Assembly: GCA_963833745.1 (NCBI GenBank)
Contig: CAWHZD010000007.1
Span: forward strand, 992,001 to 1,056,000
DNA length: 64,000 nt
Direction: 5' to 3'
Source: AP-15 sp963833745
Lineage (GTDB): Bacteria > Pseudomonadota > Alphaproteobacteria > ATCC43930 > CGMCC-115725
The position numbers and the translations under genes are program-made. Shown piece by piece: positions 51,863 to 62,057 of the stretch. A model generated the notes under the pieces. That model was not told where the DNA came from, did no database searches, and saw only the letters and a list, made by a program, of their open reading frames with translations. The first letter of the stretch is position 1; every line of letters starts with the position of its first letter.

Positions 51863-53273
51863 GAGCTATCGCCAAATCTTGGTGATGGCCTGAGGGATCA
51901 GGCGGCGGCGGTTTGGGACTGAGAAGCGGCCGGATCGCTGGCGGCTTCGATCCCGTCGGTGAATCTGACACCTTGGATGAGCTTGGGCAACTGGTTGTGG
52001 CCATCGAGCCGGCGCCAGCTTTTCTGGGCAGCCTCGACGAGCTTGAACACCATGGCGAGGGCCGTCTTGTTCGAGAGGCAGCCCTTCGAGCGGATGGTGC
52101 GATGCCGCACGGTGGCAAAGGTGCTCTCGATCGGGTTCGAGGTGCGCAGGTGTTTCCAGTGCTCGGCAGGGAAGTCGTAGAAAGCAAGCAGGGCTTGGCG
52201 ATCCTTTGCCAGGCACTCGGCTGCCTTCTCGTGTTTCAGCCCGTAGGCTGCAATGAAGGCGTCGAAGGCAGCCTCGGCATCCTTGCTGGTCTCGGCCATC
52301 CAGATCTCCTGTAGTGACCGCTTGGCTTTCGGGTGCTGGCTCTTGGGCAGTTTGTTGAGGATGTTGGCCGTCTTGTGCACCCAGCAGCGCTGCTCGCGTG
52401 TGGTCGGCCACAGCTCGCCGAGCGCCTTCCAGAACCCGAGCGCACCGTCGGCGACGGCAAGCTCGGGCGCGATGACCAGACCTCGGTTCTTCAAATCGAG
52501 GAGCAGCTCGCGCCAATCCTGCGCACTCTCCCGGGCGCCGTCGGTGAAGCCGAGCAGCTCCTTCTTGCCCTCCGGTGTCGCGCCGATGATGACCAGGATG
52601 CATTGCTTGGCGTCTTCAAGACGGGCCTGCAGGTAAATGCCGTCGGCCCACACGTAGACCAAGCGCTTGGCGGACAGATCGCGCTTCCCCCAGTGCGCGT
52701 GCTCGTCGAGCCAGACCTCCTTCAGCCGCGCGATGGTCGAGGCCGACAGGCCCGGCGCATCCTTGCCGAGCGCAAGCGCCCCCTCGAAATCGCCGGTCGA
52801 GAGGCCCTTCAGGTAAAGGATCGGGATCAGCACCTCCAGGCTCCGCGAGCGCCGCGCATAGGGCGGCAGGATCGCCGGCGTGAAGTGGATGCGCTCGGCA
52901 TTCTCAGCGACAACTCCGCGGTCGCGCACACGAGGCTGGCGAACACCGACCGGGCCGATCCCGGTCATCACCTCGCGTTCTGGCAGGTGACCGTGGCGCA
53001 CCACCCGGCTCAAGCCAGAAGCGGTCTTCAGATCGACATGCTTGGCGAGAAACTCCGCCACCTCGGCTTCGACCGCCTGAGCCAGTAGGGCCCGCGCGCC
53101 GTTGCGCAGCACCTCGGTGAGCGGGTCGGCGAACGACCCTGGTTGAAGCAGCTGGACGACATTAGCTTCAGACACGGCGTATCACTCCTTTGCTGGAGAA
53201 GTGGAGGCTCGAGAACCCCCACGATACGCCGCCTTCATCTCATCAGCTCGTCACCAACTTCCGCACATAGCTC
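51863..53273 (-). mobile_element. IS256-family element, copy d (1411 bp)
   Basis: Terminal repeats GAGCTATCGCCAAATCTTGG and (reverse) GAGCTATGTGCGGAAGTTGG match copy a. Flanks are element B on the left and a transporter gene on the right, with no target duplication, so an adjacent deletion or recombination followed insertion. It is oriented opposite to copy a. Confidence 0.9.
51898..53175 (-). CDS. IS256 family transposase
   Basis: A 425-residue relative of the transposase at 24336-25616 with scattered substitutions (for example the EGALALGKD region differs and is one codon shorter). Motifs YVWADGIYLQARLED, VADGALGFWKAL and WKHLRTSNPIESTFATVRHR are conserved and the frame is intact. Confidence 0.93.
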   Translation of the reverse strand: MSEANVVQLLQPGSFADPLTEVLRNGARALLAQAVEAEVAEFLAKHVDLKTASGLSRVVRHGHLPEREVMTGIGPVGVRQPRVRDRGVVAENAERIHFTPAILPPYARRSRSLEVLIPILYLKGLSTGDFEGALALGKDAPGLSASTIARLKEVWLDEHAHWGKRDLSAKRLVYVWADGIYLQARLEDAKQCILVIIGATPEGKKELLGFTDGARESAQDWRELLLDLKNRGLVIAPELAVADGALGFWKALGELWPTTREQRCWVHKTANILNKLPKSQHPKAKRSLQEIWMAETSKDAEAAFDAFIAAYGLKHEKAAECLAKDRQALLAFYDFPAEHWKHLRTSNPIESTFATVRHRTIRSKGCLSNKTALAMVFKLVEAAQKSWRRLDGHNQLPKLIQGVRFTDGIEAASDPAASQSQTAAA

Positions 53274-54097
53274 CCGTCCATCATTGCGCGTCGGTATAAA
53301 TAGTAGGTGGTGAAATAGATCGCGAGCCCGCCGTGAGTGCCGAGATTAATGCCGTGCAGCACGCCGGAAACGGCGATCACGGCGAAGTTTCGACTCCGCA
53401 AGGTTTGCCCGATCGCACGCAGCCTCTGCGCGATACCGCCGGCCCGTGCGCGGGGCGCGTAGAGTCGTGAGATAACACGATGCGTGCCGAGCGCCGAGAG
53501 CAGGATCGTAACCAACATGACGCCGGCGACGGTCGCCCCGAACGGCGCGTAGCCTGACCGGTTGAGCTGACCGAACGGGTGCTCGGGGGTGCTGCGCAGA
53601 AAGACGCCAAAGGCCAGTACAAAGCTGATCCCGGCGCCGAGATTGCCGAAAATGTAGCGCAAGCCCACGAGCGCCGTGCGCTCGTCGTAGCCGCGGGCGA
53701 GTTCCGGCATCAGTGCCGCGCTCGGGATCTCGTGCAAGCTGACGAGCAGCCGCGTCAGGATCGCGAACACCGCCAGCCAGGCGAGGAGTGCCGGTTGCGA
53801 CCAGCCAGCTGGCGGTCGCCACAGGAGGGCGAAGGCGAGCGCAAGCGGTACCGCGACGCCATAGAGATAAGGGTGCCGTCGTCCCCAGCGGCTGCGGGTA
53901 GTGTCGGAAATCTGCCCGACGAGCGGATCCCAGACCGCGTCGAGCACGACGGAAGCCGCAATAATGGCGCTGACCACCGCCGCCGGCAGCCCGAGCAGCT
54001 GGTTGTAAAAAAGCAGCAGCAGACCGAACAATTGGGCCTTCGCGCCAAACGGGACGGCGCCGAGGCCATAGGATAGCCGGGTGAGTCGATCGGGCAT
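53274..54097 (-). pseudogene. GPH-type sugar:cation symporter (MFS_2), truncated by IS256
   Basis: From the ATG at 54097 (GAAGGAA upstream) the frame reads LTRLSYGLGAVPFGAKAQLF, then VLDAVWDPLVGQISDTTRSR with the MFS_2/GPH loop-2 signature and RWGRRHPYLYG; about seven hydrophobic segments follow before the frame enters IS256 copy d. About 275 of the expected 440-460 residues remain, so it is probably inactive. It is divergent from a TetR gene, its likely regulator. Confidence 0.82.
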
Positions 54098-54114
54098 CCG
54101 TTCCTTCCGTCTGA

Positions 54115-54166
54115 CTGACAAATTATCATAAGGTATCTGATAAATCGTCAATTAATAATTTGTCAG
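54115..54166. promoter_or_regulatory. Palindromic operator between MFS_2 and TetR genes
   Basis: CTGACAAATTAT (54115-54126) and ATAATTTGTCAG (54155-54166) are exact reverse complements separated by 28 bases in an AT-rich intergenic region. The similarity extends outward as CCGTCTGAC on both sides, the left arm having an extra TGAC. This fits binding by the divergently encoded TetR protein. Confidence 0.7.
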
Positions 54167-54205
54167 ACGGACTTATGATGCGCATCTCAGAGGGTTGGGT
54201 TTCGC

Positions 54206-54826
54206 ATGCCGGCAACTGCTGAATCTCTGACGGGTCGCCGTGACAGCACGCGGGAGCGGCTGCTGGCGGCGGCGCGCAAGCTGTTCGTGAGCCGCGGCTA
54301 CCATTTGACGCGACCGCAGGACATCGCGCGGTTGGCTGGCGTCGGGTATGGCACCTTCTATCTCTACTTCGACGACAAGCAGGCCTGCTTTCTGGCCTTC
54401 GTCGACGCCGCGCGCCGCGAGCTGCAGCAGTACCTCCAGCTGCGGGTGCAGCGGGCCGATCGGCTCGACACCTACTTCACCGCGCTGATCGGCGGGACGC
54501 TCGATTATGCCGCCGAAAACCCCGGCGTGCTGCGTGCGGCGACGACCGACGCATCAGCTATCGCCGCCGGGGACGCCCCCGACCTGCCGCGGCATTGGGC
54601 CGCCGGATGGGCGCAGGGTTTGCGCGACGCAATGCGGCGCGGCGCCGTGGCGGCTGATTACGACCTCGATATTGTCGGCGCCATGGTCGTCGGCGCCATC
54701 GGCGGTGCCATGACCGCTGCGACCCGCGGCGCCGCTCGGGACGCAGTGATCGTGAATTCCGTCAGGTTTCTCCTGCGGGCACTCGAACCGCGCGGTGTCG
54801 GCCCGGCATCGGACGGCGACGGATAG
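54206..54826 (+). CDS. TetR family transcriptional regulator
   Basis: A 206-residue repressor. The N-terminal TetR_N domain is clear: TRERLLAAARKLFVSRGYHL, RPQDIARLAGVGYGTFYLYF, with DDKQACFLAFVDAARREL after it; the C-terminal ligand domain is helical. It is divergent from the MFS_2 transporter and should control it and itself through the shared palindrome. The frame is intact although its target is broken. Confidence 0.92.
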   Translation: MPATAESLTGRRDSTRERLLAAARKLFVSRGYHLTRPQDIARLAGVGYGTFYLYFDDKQACFLAFVDAARRELQQYLQLRVQRADRLDTYFTALIGGTLDYAAENPGVLRAATTDASAIAAGDAPDLPRHWAAGWAQGLRDAMRRGAVAADYDLDIVGAMVVGAIGGAMTAATRGAARDAVIVNSVRFLLRALEPRGVGPASDGDG

Positions 54827-55147
54827 GATTTCCCGTTGGGCCGCGAACGAGGACCAGCAGCTCCGGGAAGCGACTCGTATGGCCTCAGCTTGCCGTCGCC
54901 GACCGGGGCAGCAGGTTCGGTTATGGGGGACTCCTCCCTGGGGCGGAGGCTGAGCGCTCGCTATCGGTTCAGTCAACGGAGCTTCGCGTGGACGGAAGGC
55001 AATGGGCGAGTCGCGCCGCAAGCGGTCGTTGGAGAGACCGCAACCGAGTCGCGAAAAGAGACCCATAACATCAATCGTAAGCAGGCGCGAGCGCGTCTTG
55101 ACCCATGCGACCTTCGCTGTGCAGGCTGCGCGTCAAACCACGGGCAA
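54827..55147. other. Intergenic stretch, no gene recognised
   Basis: This 321-base stretch lies between the ends of the convergent TetR and MlaC-like genes. No frame has recognisable motifs and no clear terminator hairpin with a T-run was noticed. Confidence 0.4.
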
Positions 55148-56008
55148 TTAGCGGGTGACGCCGTTGCTCGCGTTCTTTTCGCGCAATGCCACCAGCAAGA
55201 GTTGCATCTGGCCGCTGTTGCGCTGGATGACCGAGACAATGTCGGAGCGCTGCAGCTTGGCCATGTCGATGCCGTTGACGATCACATTCGTCACCTTGTA
55301 ACCAACGGCAGTCGGATTGAGCCGCCAGTCGATCTCGAGCGGCACCACGCCGTTTATCTGACTCATCACGATAACCCCTTCCTGATCGGGCTGGCTGCCA
55401 AGCACCTTGAAGCTTTGAGCGCCGATCTGCCCTAGTGGTAGGGAGTAGGTTACGACGACGTAATCTTCGTAGCGATTGATGAACTCCTGCTGTTGCTGCG
55501 CGGTTGCCTGTTGCCAATAGGGTCCGAGCGCAGCACGGGCGCCGGCCTCAGTGTCAAAATACTGACGATAAAGTTGGCGGAAGCGCCATTGCTGAGCCGC
55601 TGCCGTATCCCCGTTTCGCATCGCGGCGATCGCGCGGTTTTCCAGGTTGCTAACAAAGCTCACGGGGCTTTCGGTGATTAAAGTGCTCGCAGCCAAACCC
55701 ACTCGGTCGCGTCCTGCGGCCAGACCGGCGCGATCGCGACGGCATACCCATCCATGCGAAGCACAGCCGGTCCGGACCCGTTTAGCCGCGGTGATGCCGA
55801 ATGCCGCCGCCGACTTAGCTCGAGCGACGGACCTGATCCGCGTTCGGCTCGGGTGGGCAACTGCCACTGCTCGCGTCCTAGTAACGACGGCTGGTTTGGA
55901 ACAGGGGCCGCGGGCCCCGTCGCCGACACATTCGACGGCGTCCGCGTCCGCAATGCCGGCGGCCATCCCTATAAAGGCGGCCGCGATCGCAACCAGCCTC
56001 GATCTCAA
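55148..56008 (-). CDS. MlaC/Ttg2D-family phospholipid-binding protein
   Basis: A 286-residue exported protein if started at TTG 56008, preceded by GGAGG; the signal peptide is then LRSRLVAIAAAFIGMAAGIA with ADADA. The C-terminal 160 residues are a convincing MlaC/toluene-tolerance domain: FVSNLENRAIAAMRN, FRQLYRQYFDTEAGARAALG, FINRYEDYVVVTYSLPLGQI, EIDWRLNPTAVGYKVTNVIV. Such proteins shuttle phospholipid between outer and inner membranes. Residues 30-110 look abnormal (arginine-rich, unlike family), so a pair of frameshifts in that part is possible. The Mla ABC genes are not adjacent. Confidence 0.7.
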   Translation of the reverse strand: MRSRLVAIAAAFIGMAAGIADADAVECVGDGARGPCSKPAVVTRTRAVAVAHPSRTRIRSVARAKSAAAFGITAAKRVRTGCASHGWVCRRDRAGLAAGRDRVGLAASTLITESPVSFVSNLENRAIAAMRNGDTAAAQQWRFRQLYRQYFDTEAGARAALGPYWQQATAQQQQEFINRYEDYVVVTYSLPLGQIGAQSFKVLGSQPDQEGVIVMSQINGVVPLEIDWRLNPTAVGYKVTNVIVNGIDMAKLQRSDIVSVIQRNSGQMQLLLVALREKNASNGVTR

Positions 56009-56797
56009 TGCTTCCTCCCCCGCTGCGACCCCCACACGTCGCTGCGGACCTGTGACACGCAAAAGGTGTCAGGAGTTCTACTTAAAGTCAATCATCTGGT
56101 ATCCGTTCTCTACGTTGCGGGGTAGAGACTGGGTTGATGTGCTTGCTTTCTGCTGGATTTCAGGAATTTTCCAGCCCGGCTGGTGGCATGAGCGCCCGCC
56201 TCGGCCCGATCCTGAACGCAGGAGTGCACGAGGCGATTCGCCGTCGCACACGGTGCGGCTGGCGTAGGGCGCCACGCCGCCTACATGCGTCAAACGCGTG
56301 CAGGTGTAAGGGGGTTAGCGCGGTGTAACCACTGAAGGCGTGTGCGACAGCTTTCCACCGCGCTCAATCGGTGGAAGAGGGGCGGTAAAGGCAACCAGGA
56401 CAGCTGACGCGGGCCACCTCCGCTTCGCCGATCCAGGACCGCGACGGGGCTGGCTTGGTGCTCGACAAGATACACAGGGCTTCCCGTGGCTCGCACTTAA
56501 CTGCCGATGGCGGCGAGACGGCTAGCAAGTGGAAGCTGCCATGGTCGAGGTGTCGCTGCGGCGCTTGGCTCCGTTCTCCCGTCCCCTTCGCTGCGCGCCG
56601 CGGCCAGAGTTCGCCGGGTCGGTACAGGAAAGCAGGCTCATTGATCGAACCGGCAAGCCGGGGTTGCCTGACGCGGCCCAGCCGCCGTGCCGCCGTCTGC
56701 TGCAGCCGGCGTAACGCATTTTTACTCCGGCCCCCCGATGCATCTTCTCTCCGGCGTTGACAGCCCAGCGCGTCAGTCGGCGGATGTCGCCCTTAAA
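56009..56797. other. Unrecognised 789-base stretch
   Basis: Short frames on both strands, none with family motifs or good starts. I see no insertion sequence or RNA gene in it. Confidence 0.4.
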
Positions 56798-57079
56798 TTA
56801 TCGCGAAGACCAAATCCGGCTGTTGCTTGCCGCAAACGGAAGGTCGTTGTTGTTCTCGCAAAAGCCGCACCGATATATGGGATTACCACGTGTCTCTGAT
56901 GGATTATAATCCGATAGAATAAGAGATCCGCAGTGACCACAAAGAAAGTCGTCTCCTCCACAGCCCCTAATTCCCCTTTCGGTCAGTATGGTAGAACGAT
57001 TCAGCGGTGCTGTCCGACCGATCGGTATCATCGGTACTGTTGCCATTTTGTCCCCGACGCGATATTCATGATGAGACAA
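56798..57079 (-). CDS. Small zinc-ribbon protein
   Basis: A 93-residue protein with CGHCGSLILSDYN near residues 47-59 and CGFCENNNDLPFA near residues 71-83, two CxxC pairs forming a zinc ribbon. The start may be further in (near TILTERGIRGCGG). Lower GC than neighbours. Function unknown. Confidence 0.5.
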   Translation of the reverse strand: MSHHEYRVGDKMATVPMIPIGRTAPLNRSTILTERGIRGCGGDDFLCGHCGSLILSDYNPSETRGNPIYRCGFCENNNDLPFAASNSRIWSSR

Positions 57080-57195
57080 CTGTCTCCTTGAGAGCGGACG
57101 CTTGTCAACCCTGCCCTATTTTTGTCTCTCACGCGATGTGTCTAGCCGGGAATACGAGTTGTGACGCTCGCGACCTCGCTATTCCCCTCGGTGGT

Positions 57196-57359
57196 GATGG
57201 TACGCCACGCAACGGCGGATGTGCGCGGTCTATGGCTGGCATGACTTGACCGAGGACGAGGCCGATGCGCTGGCGTTGTGGGTCTATGCCGAAGCCGTGC
57301 TGTTCCCGCGAGCGGTGCTCAAGCGCGGCGTCGGCCCGCTGTTCGTGGCGGCGAGCTGA
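57196..57359 (+). pseudogene. C-terminal protein fragment, possibly phage-derived
   Basis: An open frame without a convincing start reads WHDLTEDEADALALWVYAEA and VLFPRAVLKRGVGPLFVAAS before a stop. The DEADALAL helix near the end recalls the acidic end of RuvC-like phage nucleases, but the piece is too short to assign. Upstream sequence is not coding in the same frame. Confidence 0.35.
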
Positions 57360-57563
57360 AGGCTGTCGGCCTTCGCGCCGCACCAGATCGGAAGACGAGC
57401 GCCGTGACCGCGCTGTGGCGCGCCGGCCACCGGGTCTTATCGGGTGAGCCACGATGTCAGCGGATCCGCGGGGAATGTAATTTCAAACAGGAACTGGAGT
57501 GCGCCCCTGGGGATCGACCGGTAAAGGTTTAGGAATTGACCAGGTTTGCCGGGCTTTCAGAGG

Positions 57564-58336
57564 ATGAAAGCCCTGACCAGGCACCGGTCCCACAGCGCCG
57601 CGTTCAAGCGGCAAGTTGCGCAAGAGTTCGCCGCCGGCGAGACGCTGCATGGATTATCGAAGCGGCACGACATCACCAGGGCGTAATCGTCAACCACAAG
57701 AAGATTCGGCGGCTGATGCGCGAACGCGACCTGCAGCCCAAGCGCCGGCGTCGTTACGTGGCTACGACCGACAGCAATCACTACAGCCCGGTCTTTCTTG
57801 ATCGCGCCCGCGATCTGGTCATCGGTGGCCCCTACCAGCTTTGGGTTGCGGATATCACCTATATCGCGATCACCGGCGGCTTCGTCTATCTGGCGGTAAT
57901 TCTCGATGCCTGGTCGCGCTGCGTGGTCGGTTACGCGATCAGCCGCGCGATCGATCCCAGGCTCGCTGCTGCAGCTTTGAAAGCGGCCATCCAGGCGCGC
58001 AGCCCGCCCGAAGGCTGCGTGCATCATTCCGATCGCGGGTCCCAATATGCCTCTGAGCTCTACCGCGGGATCCTTGCCGATCATGGCCTGGTCGGTTCGA
58101 TGAGCCGGCGCGGAAATCCTTATGACAACGCCAAAGCCGAGAGTTTCATGAAAACGCTCAAGGTGGAGGCGGTATACCTGATGGCCTATGAAACCTTCGC
58201 CGATGTCGCAGCCGATCTTCCTCGCTTCATCGACGAGGTCTACAACGCGCGCACGCTCCACTCCGCTCTTGGATATCTGAGCCCTGTTACGTTCGAGGAT
58301 CAACACGCCCCGCAGACGGTCAAACCTGCCGCCTGA
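57564..58336 (+). pseudogene. IS3-family transposase with internal deletion
   Basis: ATG 57564 begins an OrfA-type helix-turn-helix (HSAAFKRQVAQEFAAGETLH), which after about 36 codons is joined directly to the middle of OrfB (HHQGVIVNHKKIRRLMRERD) in another frame. The OrfB catalytic core is complete: VADITYIAITGGFVYL (first Asp), HHSDRGSQYAS (second Asp), YDNAKAESFMKTLK (Glu). Missing are the end of OrfA, the frameshift region and the start of OrfB, so this is a deletion derivative. Confidence 0.85.
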
Positions 58337-59484
58337 AAAAGATCAGAAACAAATTTCTACTGAGCTATTGCGATAGCAGGGATATGGCTCTTCAGATATC
58401 TTCACTGCACTTTGGTGGTCTAAATACCATTTGTTGTTATCCGATTGATTCTCTTCCAATATGAAGAATTTACCATTCGGGGTCTGGACTTTTTCAACCA
58501 TTTATCCTTGTAACACGCTACTTCTAACCAAACAGTTCGTCGTAATCGGCGGGCTCCCATTGTACGAGATCGTGCATGGCAGCCTGAAAAGGGACTCGGC
58601 GTCTGCGTTCGTGCAGAACAGCAGAACGATCACAATCGGTAATGCGGCGAGCCAACGGCGAGGCATCGATAACCTCCATTTCTCCCCGACGGAACCCCGC
58701 TTGACTCACGGAGCACGTTGAGAGAGAGGCTCCTGACGAAGTGATCCGCAGTAACCAACGCCCTCGGCATATGCTACATTTTTTATCGGCACTATTACCG
58801 CAAGATCGAACATCGCCACTGCGCGCTTATGACATCTAGGGACTGTCTGCCATATTTCCCAACGTGCCATTAAACCATATTACCGACGTCTCCCGCAAGC
58901 CATACCGGTCAACGCTGTTGCAGCTGATGCCCTATTTTTGCCTCTCGGTCAGTGTGGTGCTTGTTGGAGTGCAAATATCGGAAGCACGGTCAGGAGCGCG
59001 GCAGCAGAACAACGACCATGGCAGCTTGATCCAAGTCCGCGTTGCGTTAACGCCTTCTCACTCTAAACCGCTGTGGATAAGGGTTAGGAAAGTCCCATTT
59101 GGCCGCTGTCTGAAGGACGAAAGTTGGACGCTTCGCACAGCAAGATGAAGGATGTTGGTAGGAATCGTGCCTCTGCGTCGATCTATTCGATCGCGTCAGT
59201 TCTCGGACGACGTCAATCCTCCCGCGCGTCCCAGATTGGCTCGCTGCCCCGCTAGCCAAGGCTCCTACGATCAGGCTTTTCGACTGAGCTGTCGCGCCAG
59301 GGATTTCACCCGGTCGAATTCGACGATCCCACTCATCCGTGCGGTGAGGCTACGGATAGACGACGGATGCACAATGATGCCCTGATTCGAACCGATGTCG
59401 TGACCGGACAGAAACGAACCCAGATCGAATGGCTCGACGAGATCGACACGGCAATGCAGCAACTGCGGAAGATGGAGGTTCATC
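58337..59484. other. Unrecognised 1.15-kb stretch, lower GC
   Basis: No frame here shows a known domain. Opposite-strand frames of about 100 residues exist between 59271 and 59780 but neither can be preferred. The stretch is lower in GC than most of the window and could contain small or decayed foreign genes. Confidence 0.4.
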
Positions 59485-59829
59485 GTGTGGCGGCTGACGC
59501 GGATTTTGAGCTGGCGCTCGCGCCAGCCAACCCTGATCCGCTGGTTGGAGGCAGTCGCATTGTTCGGCATTGCGCTCGCAATCCGGTTTGCGCTGGGTTC
59601 ATTCGACGGGGCCGCTCGTTTTCTCACCTTCTATCCGGCAATACTCGTCGCAGCCTTGCTGCTGGGATGGAAAGAGGCGATGTGTGTCCTCGTGCCGTCA
59701 CTGTCAGCCGGTTGGTACTTCTTCCTGCCTCCCGGTACGCCGTTACTACCCGTGGGATGGGCGTTCGTTGGAACCCTTAACATCGCGATCATCGCTGTAT
59801 TGCTCGCTCGTAGATTTCGCGCGCCGCCA
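59485..59829 (+). pseudogene. DUF4118-type sensor kinase N-terminal fragment
   Basis: A GTG at 59485, six bases after GGAGG, opens WRLTRILSWRSRQPTLIRWL followed by four hydrophobic helices (LEAVALFGIALAIRF, FYPAILVAALLLGW, AMCVLVPSLSAGWYFFLPPG, GTLNIAIIAVLLARRF), the DUF4118 membrane sensor region found ahead of histidine kinases. The kinase part is missing; sequence switches to a nitroreductase remnant. Confidence 0.65.
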
Positions 59830-59908
59830 TCAGTCGTATCCGATCGTCCTCGGAGCTGAGCAGCTCAAATCCTACGGTGCTTGGAGAGCGGTATGCCAAA
59901 ACCGGATT

Positions 59909-60184
59909 TCCGGCTCGTCCATCTACTCGGCGGTGCAGAACAACCTGTTGGCGACGCGTGCGCTCGGCCTGGGTGCGACCCTCACGACCCCCTATTTGGC
60001 ATTCGAGAAGGAAGCGGAGGCCGCGCTCGGCTTGCCTGCCCGCGTTCATTCCTATGCCATTTTGCCGGTCGGCTATCCGATGGGACGGTTTGGCCCAGTT
60101 CGCCGGGTCCCTCCCTCTGATGTCGTCTACGAAGTCGGTGGGATCAGCCTTTCCGAGAGTAGGGTTGGCAGCCAGTCTGTGTGA
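59909..60184 (+). pseudogene. Nitroreductase family, C-terminal fragment
   Basis: The frame reads GSSIYSAVQNNLLATRALGL, GATLTTPYLAFEKEAEAALG and YAILPVGYPMGRFGPVRRVP, the typical C-terminal half of FMN-dependent nitroreductases (SAVQN...ALGLG and P.GYP motifs). The N-terminal FMN-binding part is absent. Confidence 0.72.
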
Positions 60185-60296
60185 TTTCGCTCGGTCACGG
60201 GTGATTGGGTCAGAGCGAGGCTTAGCGCCAGCACGGCCCCCGTATTCCCGCCGCGATTCGCCGCCTATGCTCGGGGCATTGACCAAGTCGATTATC

Positions 60297-60461
60297 TCAG
60301 CACGTCCTTACTTGGCTCGCGCCTGCAAGATCGGCGAGACCTTGGGCAGTTCGGTCGGTCGCAGCCACGGCGAGCCCCTTGCCGAGCAAGCCCAGCACAA
60401 TTTCCTGGCCGATACCGCCAGCGGCACCGGTAACGATCGCAACGCGCTGCTGTTCGCTCAT
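60297..60461 (-). pseudogene. Short-chain dehydrogenase, N-terminal fragment
   Basis: From the ATG at 60461 (GGGGGAG upstream) 54 codons encode VAIVTGAAGGIGQEIVLGLL and AVAATDRTAQGLADLAGA, the Rossmann start with the TGxxxGxG cofactor motif, then a stop at 60297. The catalytic Tyr-Lys half is lost. It follows the PrpD-like gene on the same strand and was probably in its operon. Confidence 0.7.
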
Positions 60462-60693
60462 CGCTCCCCCCTTGGCTTTCAGACATGACGTTGCGGGATA
60501 CCGGCATCCGGGGCAAGCGATGATGTGCGGGCGTCGGGGATCGGCCAGTAGGGTGGAACCGCGAAGAATTGTCTTGGGGAACTGTAGCGCCTTGGCGAGA
60601 ACAGTGGTCCCCGTCTCGGGATCACCGCTCGCCGACCGACGGTGTCATCTCGGGTTGCAATGCACGCCCACGCCCGGGACTGATTTGACCGAA

Positions 60694-62047
60694 TCAGGCG
60701 GGCACGGTCAGCCGTATTAATCGGGTCGGATCGGCCTCGGCCTCGATGCCGCGCATTGCCGCGATCAGGCCGGTAGCGTCGACAAATGGCGCGCCGTAGT
60801 GGGCCAGCTCGCGCACCTTGCTGTCGAGTTCGGCGTCGCTCATCGGCCGGCCGGGCGTGCCGCGGCCATGCCGGATATGCTCGCTCGGCTCCGTCCCGTC
60901 GGCGAGGTGCAGCGTCACAGTCGCCGAACTCGACCGGCGCCGCCGGGTCTTCCTCGAAGACAACCCTTGCGCGCAGCGCGCGCACCGCCGCGTCTGCGAC
61001 GCATTCGTCCTCGTATTGCGCGAGGCCGGCGGCGCCAAAGAGGAACGCTGCGGCGACGCTGTGCTGCAGGCTGACCCTGGCGTCGCGCCCGGTCTCGACG
61101 TTCGGCCGGTCGGTGCGCTCACGCATCAGCCGGTGCCCGCGCACGACAACGCGGTATATCGCTTCCGGCGTCGGCACGTGACGGGCACGCAGTTCGAGAC
61201 AGGCGTCGATTACCGGAAACAGCACGACCCCGCACGGATAGGGCTTGTGCGCGTTGTTCAGTACCTCCCAGCGTTCGCCGATCCCGTCGGTTATACGTGC
61301 GAGATCGGCCGAATCGCTGGTCACCGCCGCGAACCCATAGCGTCCTTCGATCGGCTGCTCGGGTCCGCTAAACCCGCCCTCGGCGAACAGCGCCGCGGCC
61401 AGCCCGTTCCTCGCGGCGTTCCCGACCCCGAGGCTTTTCCCCATGCTACCAAGGCTTTCGACGAGGCTCGCCGATTGCGTTGCGGCATGCCCGAGCGCCC
61501 AGGCCGTGCGCTGCGCGTCGAGCCCGATCAGGCGGGCGCAGGCGGCTGCCGCCCCGAAAATCCCGCAGGTCGCGGTGATGTGCCAGCCACGCCGGTAATG
61601 CGTCGGCATCACGCCGAGCCCGACGCGGCACGAAACCTCTACCCCGACAATAAACGCGTGCAGCAGTTCGCGGCCGGACACCGGACGCAGCTCGGCAAGT
61701 GCGAACAGACCGGGTGCTACCGGCGCCGCCGGGTGCATCACCGTTCCGAGATGCGTGTCGTCGTATTCGAGGACATTGGCGCTGACCGCGTTGAGGAACG
61801 CGGCATTAAGCGCGTCGGGCCGCTCGCCGCGCCCGATCACGATTCCCTGCGGCGGGCCGAAGAACGGCGTCAGCGCCTTGACCGCGATGTCCATTGCGTC
61901 GTCGTGGGCGCCCCCGAGCGCGCAGCCGACAAAATTCAGCAGCCCGCGCACGCCCTCGCGCCGCACCTGTGGGGGGATCGCTTCCCATTGCGAGCCGGCG
62001 ACGAATTGCGCCAGCCGGTCGGTGACATGCGATTGGTCGCCGGTCAT
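60694..62047 (-). pseudogene. MmgE/PrpD family protein, frameshifted near the 3' end
   Basis: From the ATG at 62047 (GAGGAGG upstream) the frame matches the family for about 375 residues: LLNFVGCALGGAHDDAMDIA, VLEYDDTHLGTVMHPAAPVA, HAFIVGVEVSCRVGLGVMPT, GWHITATCGIFGAAAACARL, NNAHKPYPCGVVLFPVIDAC. Near 60925 it shifts, and the normal ending (TVTLHLADGTEPSEHIRHGR, GRPMSDAELDSKVRELAHYG) continues in the next frame to 60694. A one-base change would restore it; it may be decay or a sequence error. It lies between remnants of two short-chain dehydrogenases. Confidence 0.82.
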
Positions 62048-62057
62048 TGGCGCCTCC

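Noticed and set aside
57382..57398. Sequence resembling a sequencing adapter (AGATCGGAAGA...)
   Set aside because: It matches only 11-12 bases of the common adapter and then differs; no flanking chimaera was evident, so chance similarity is more likely.
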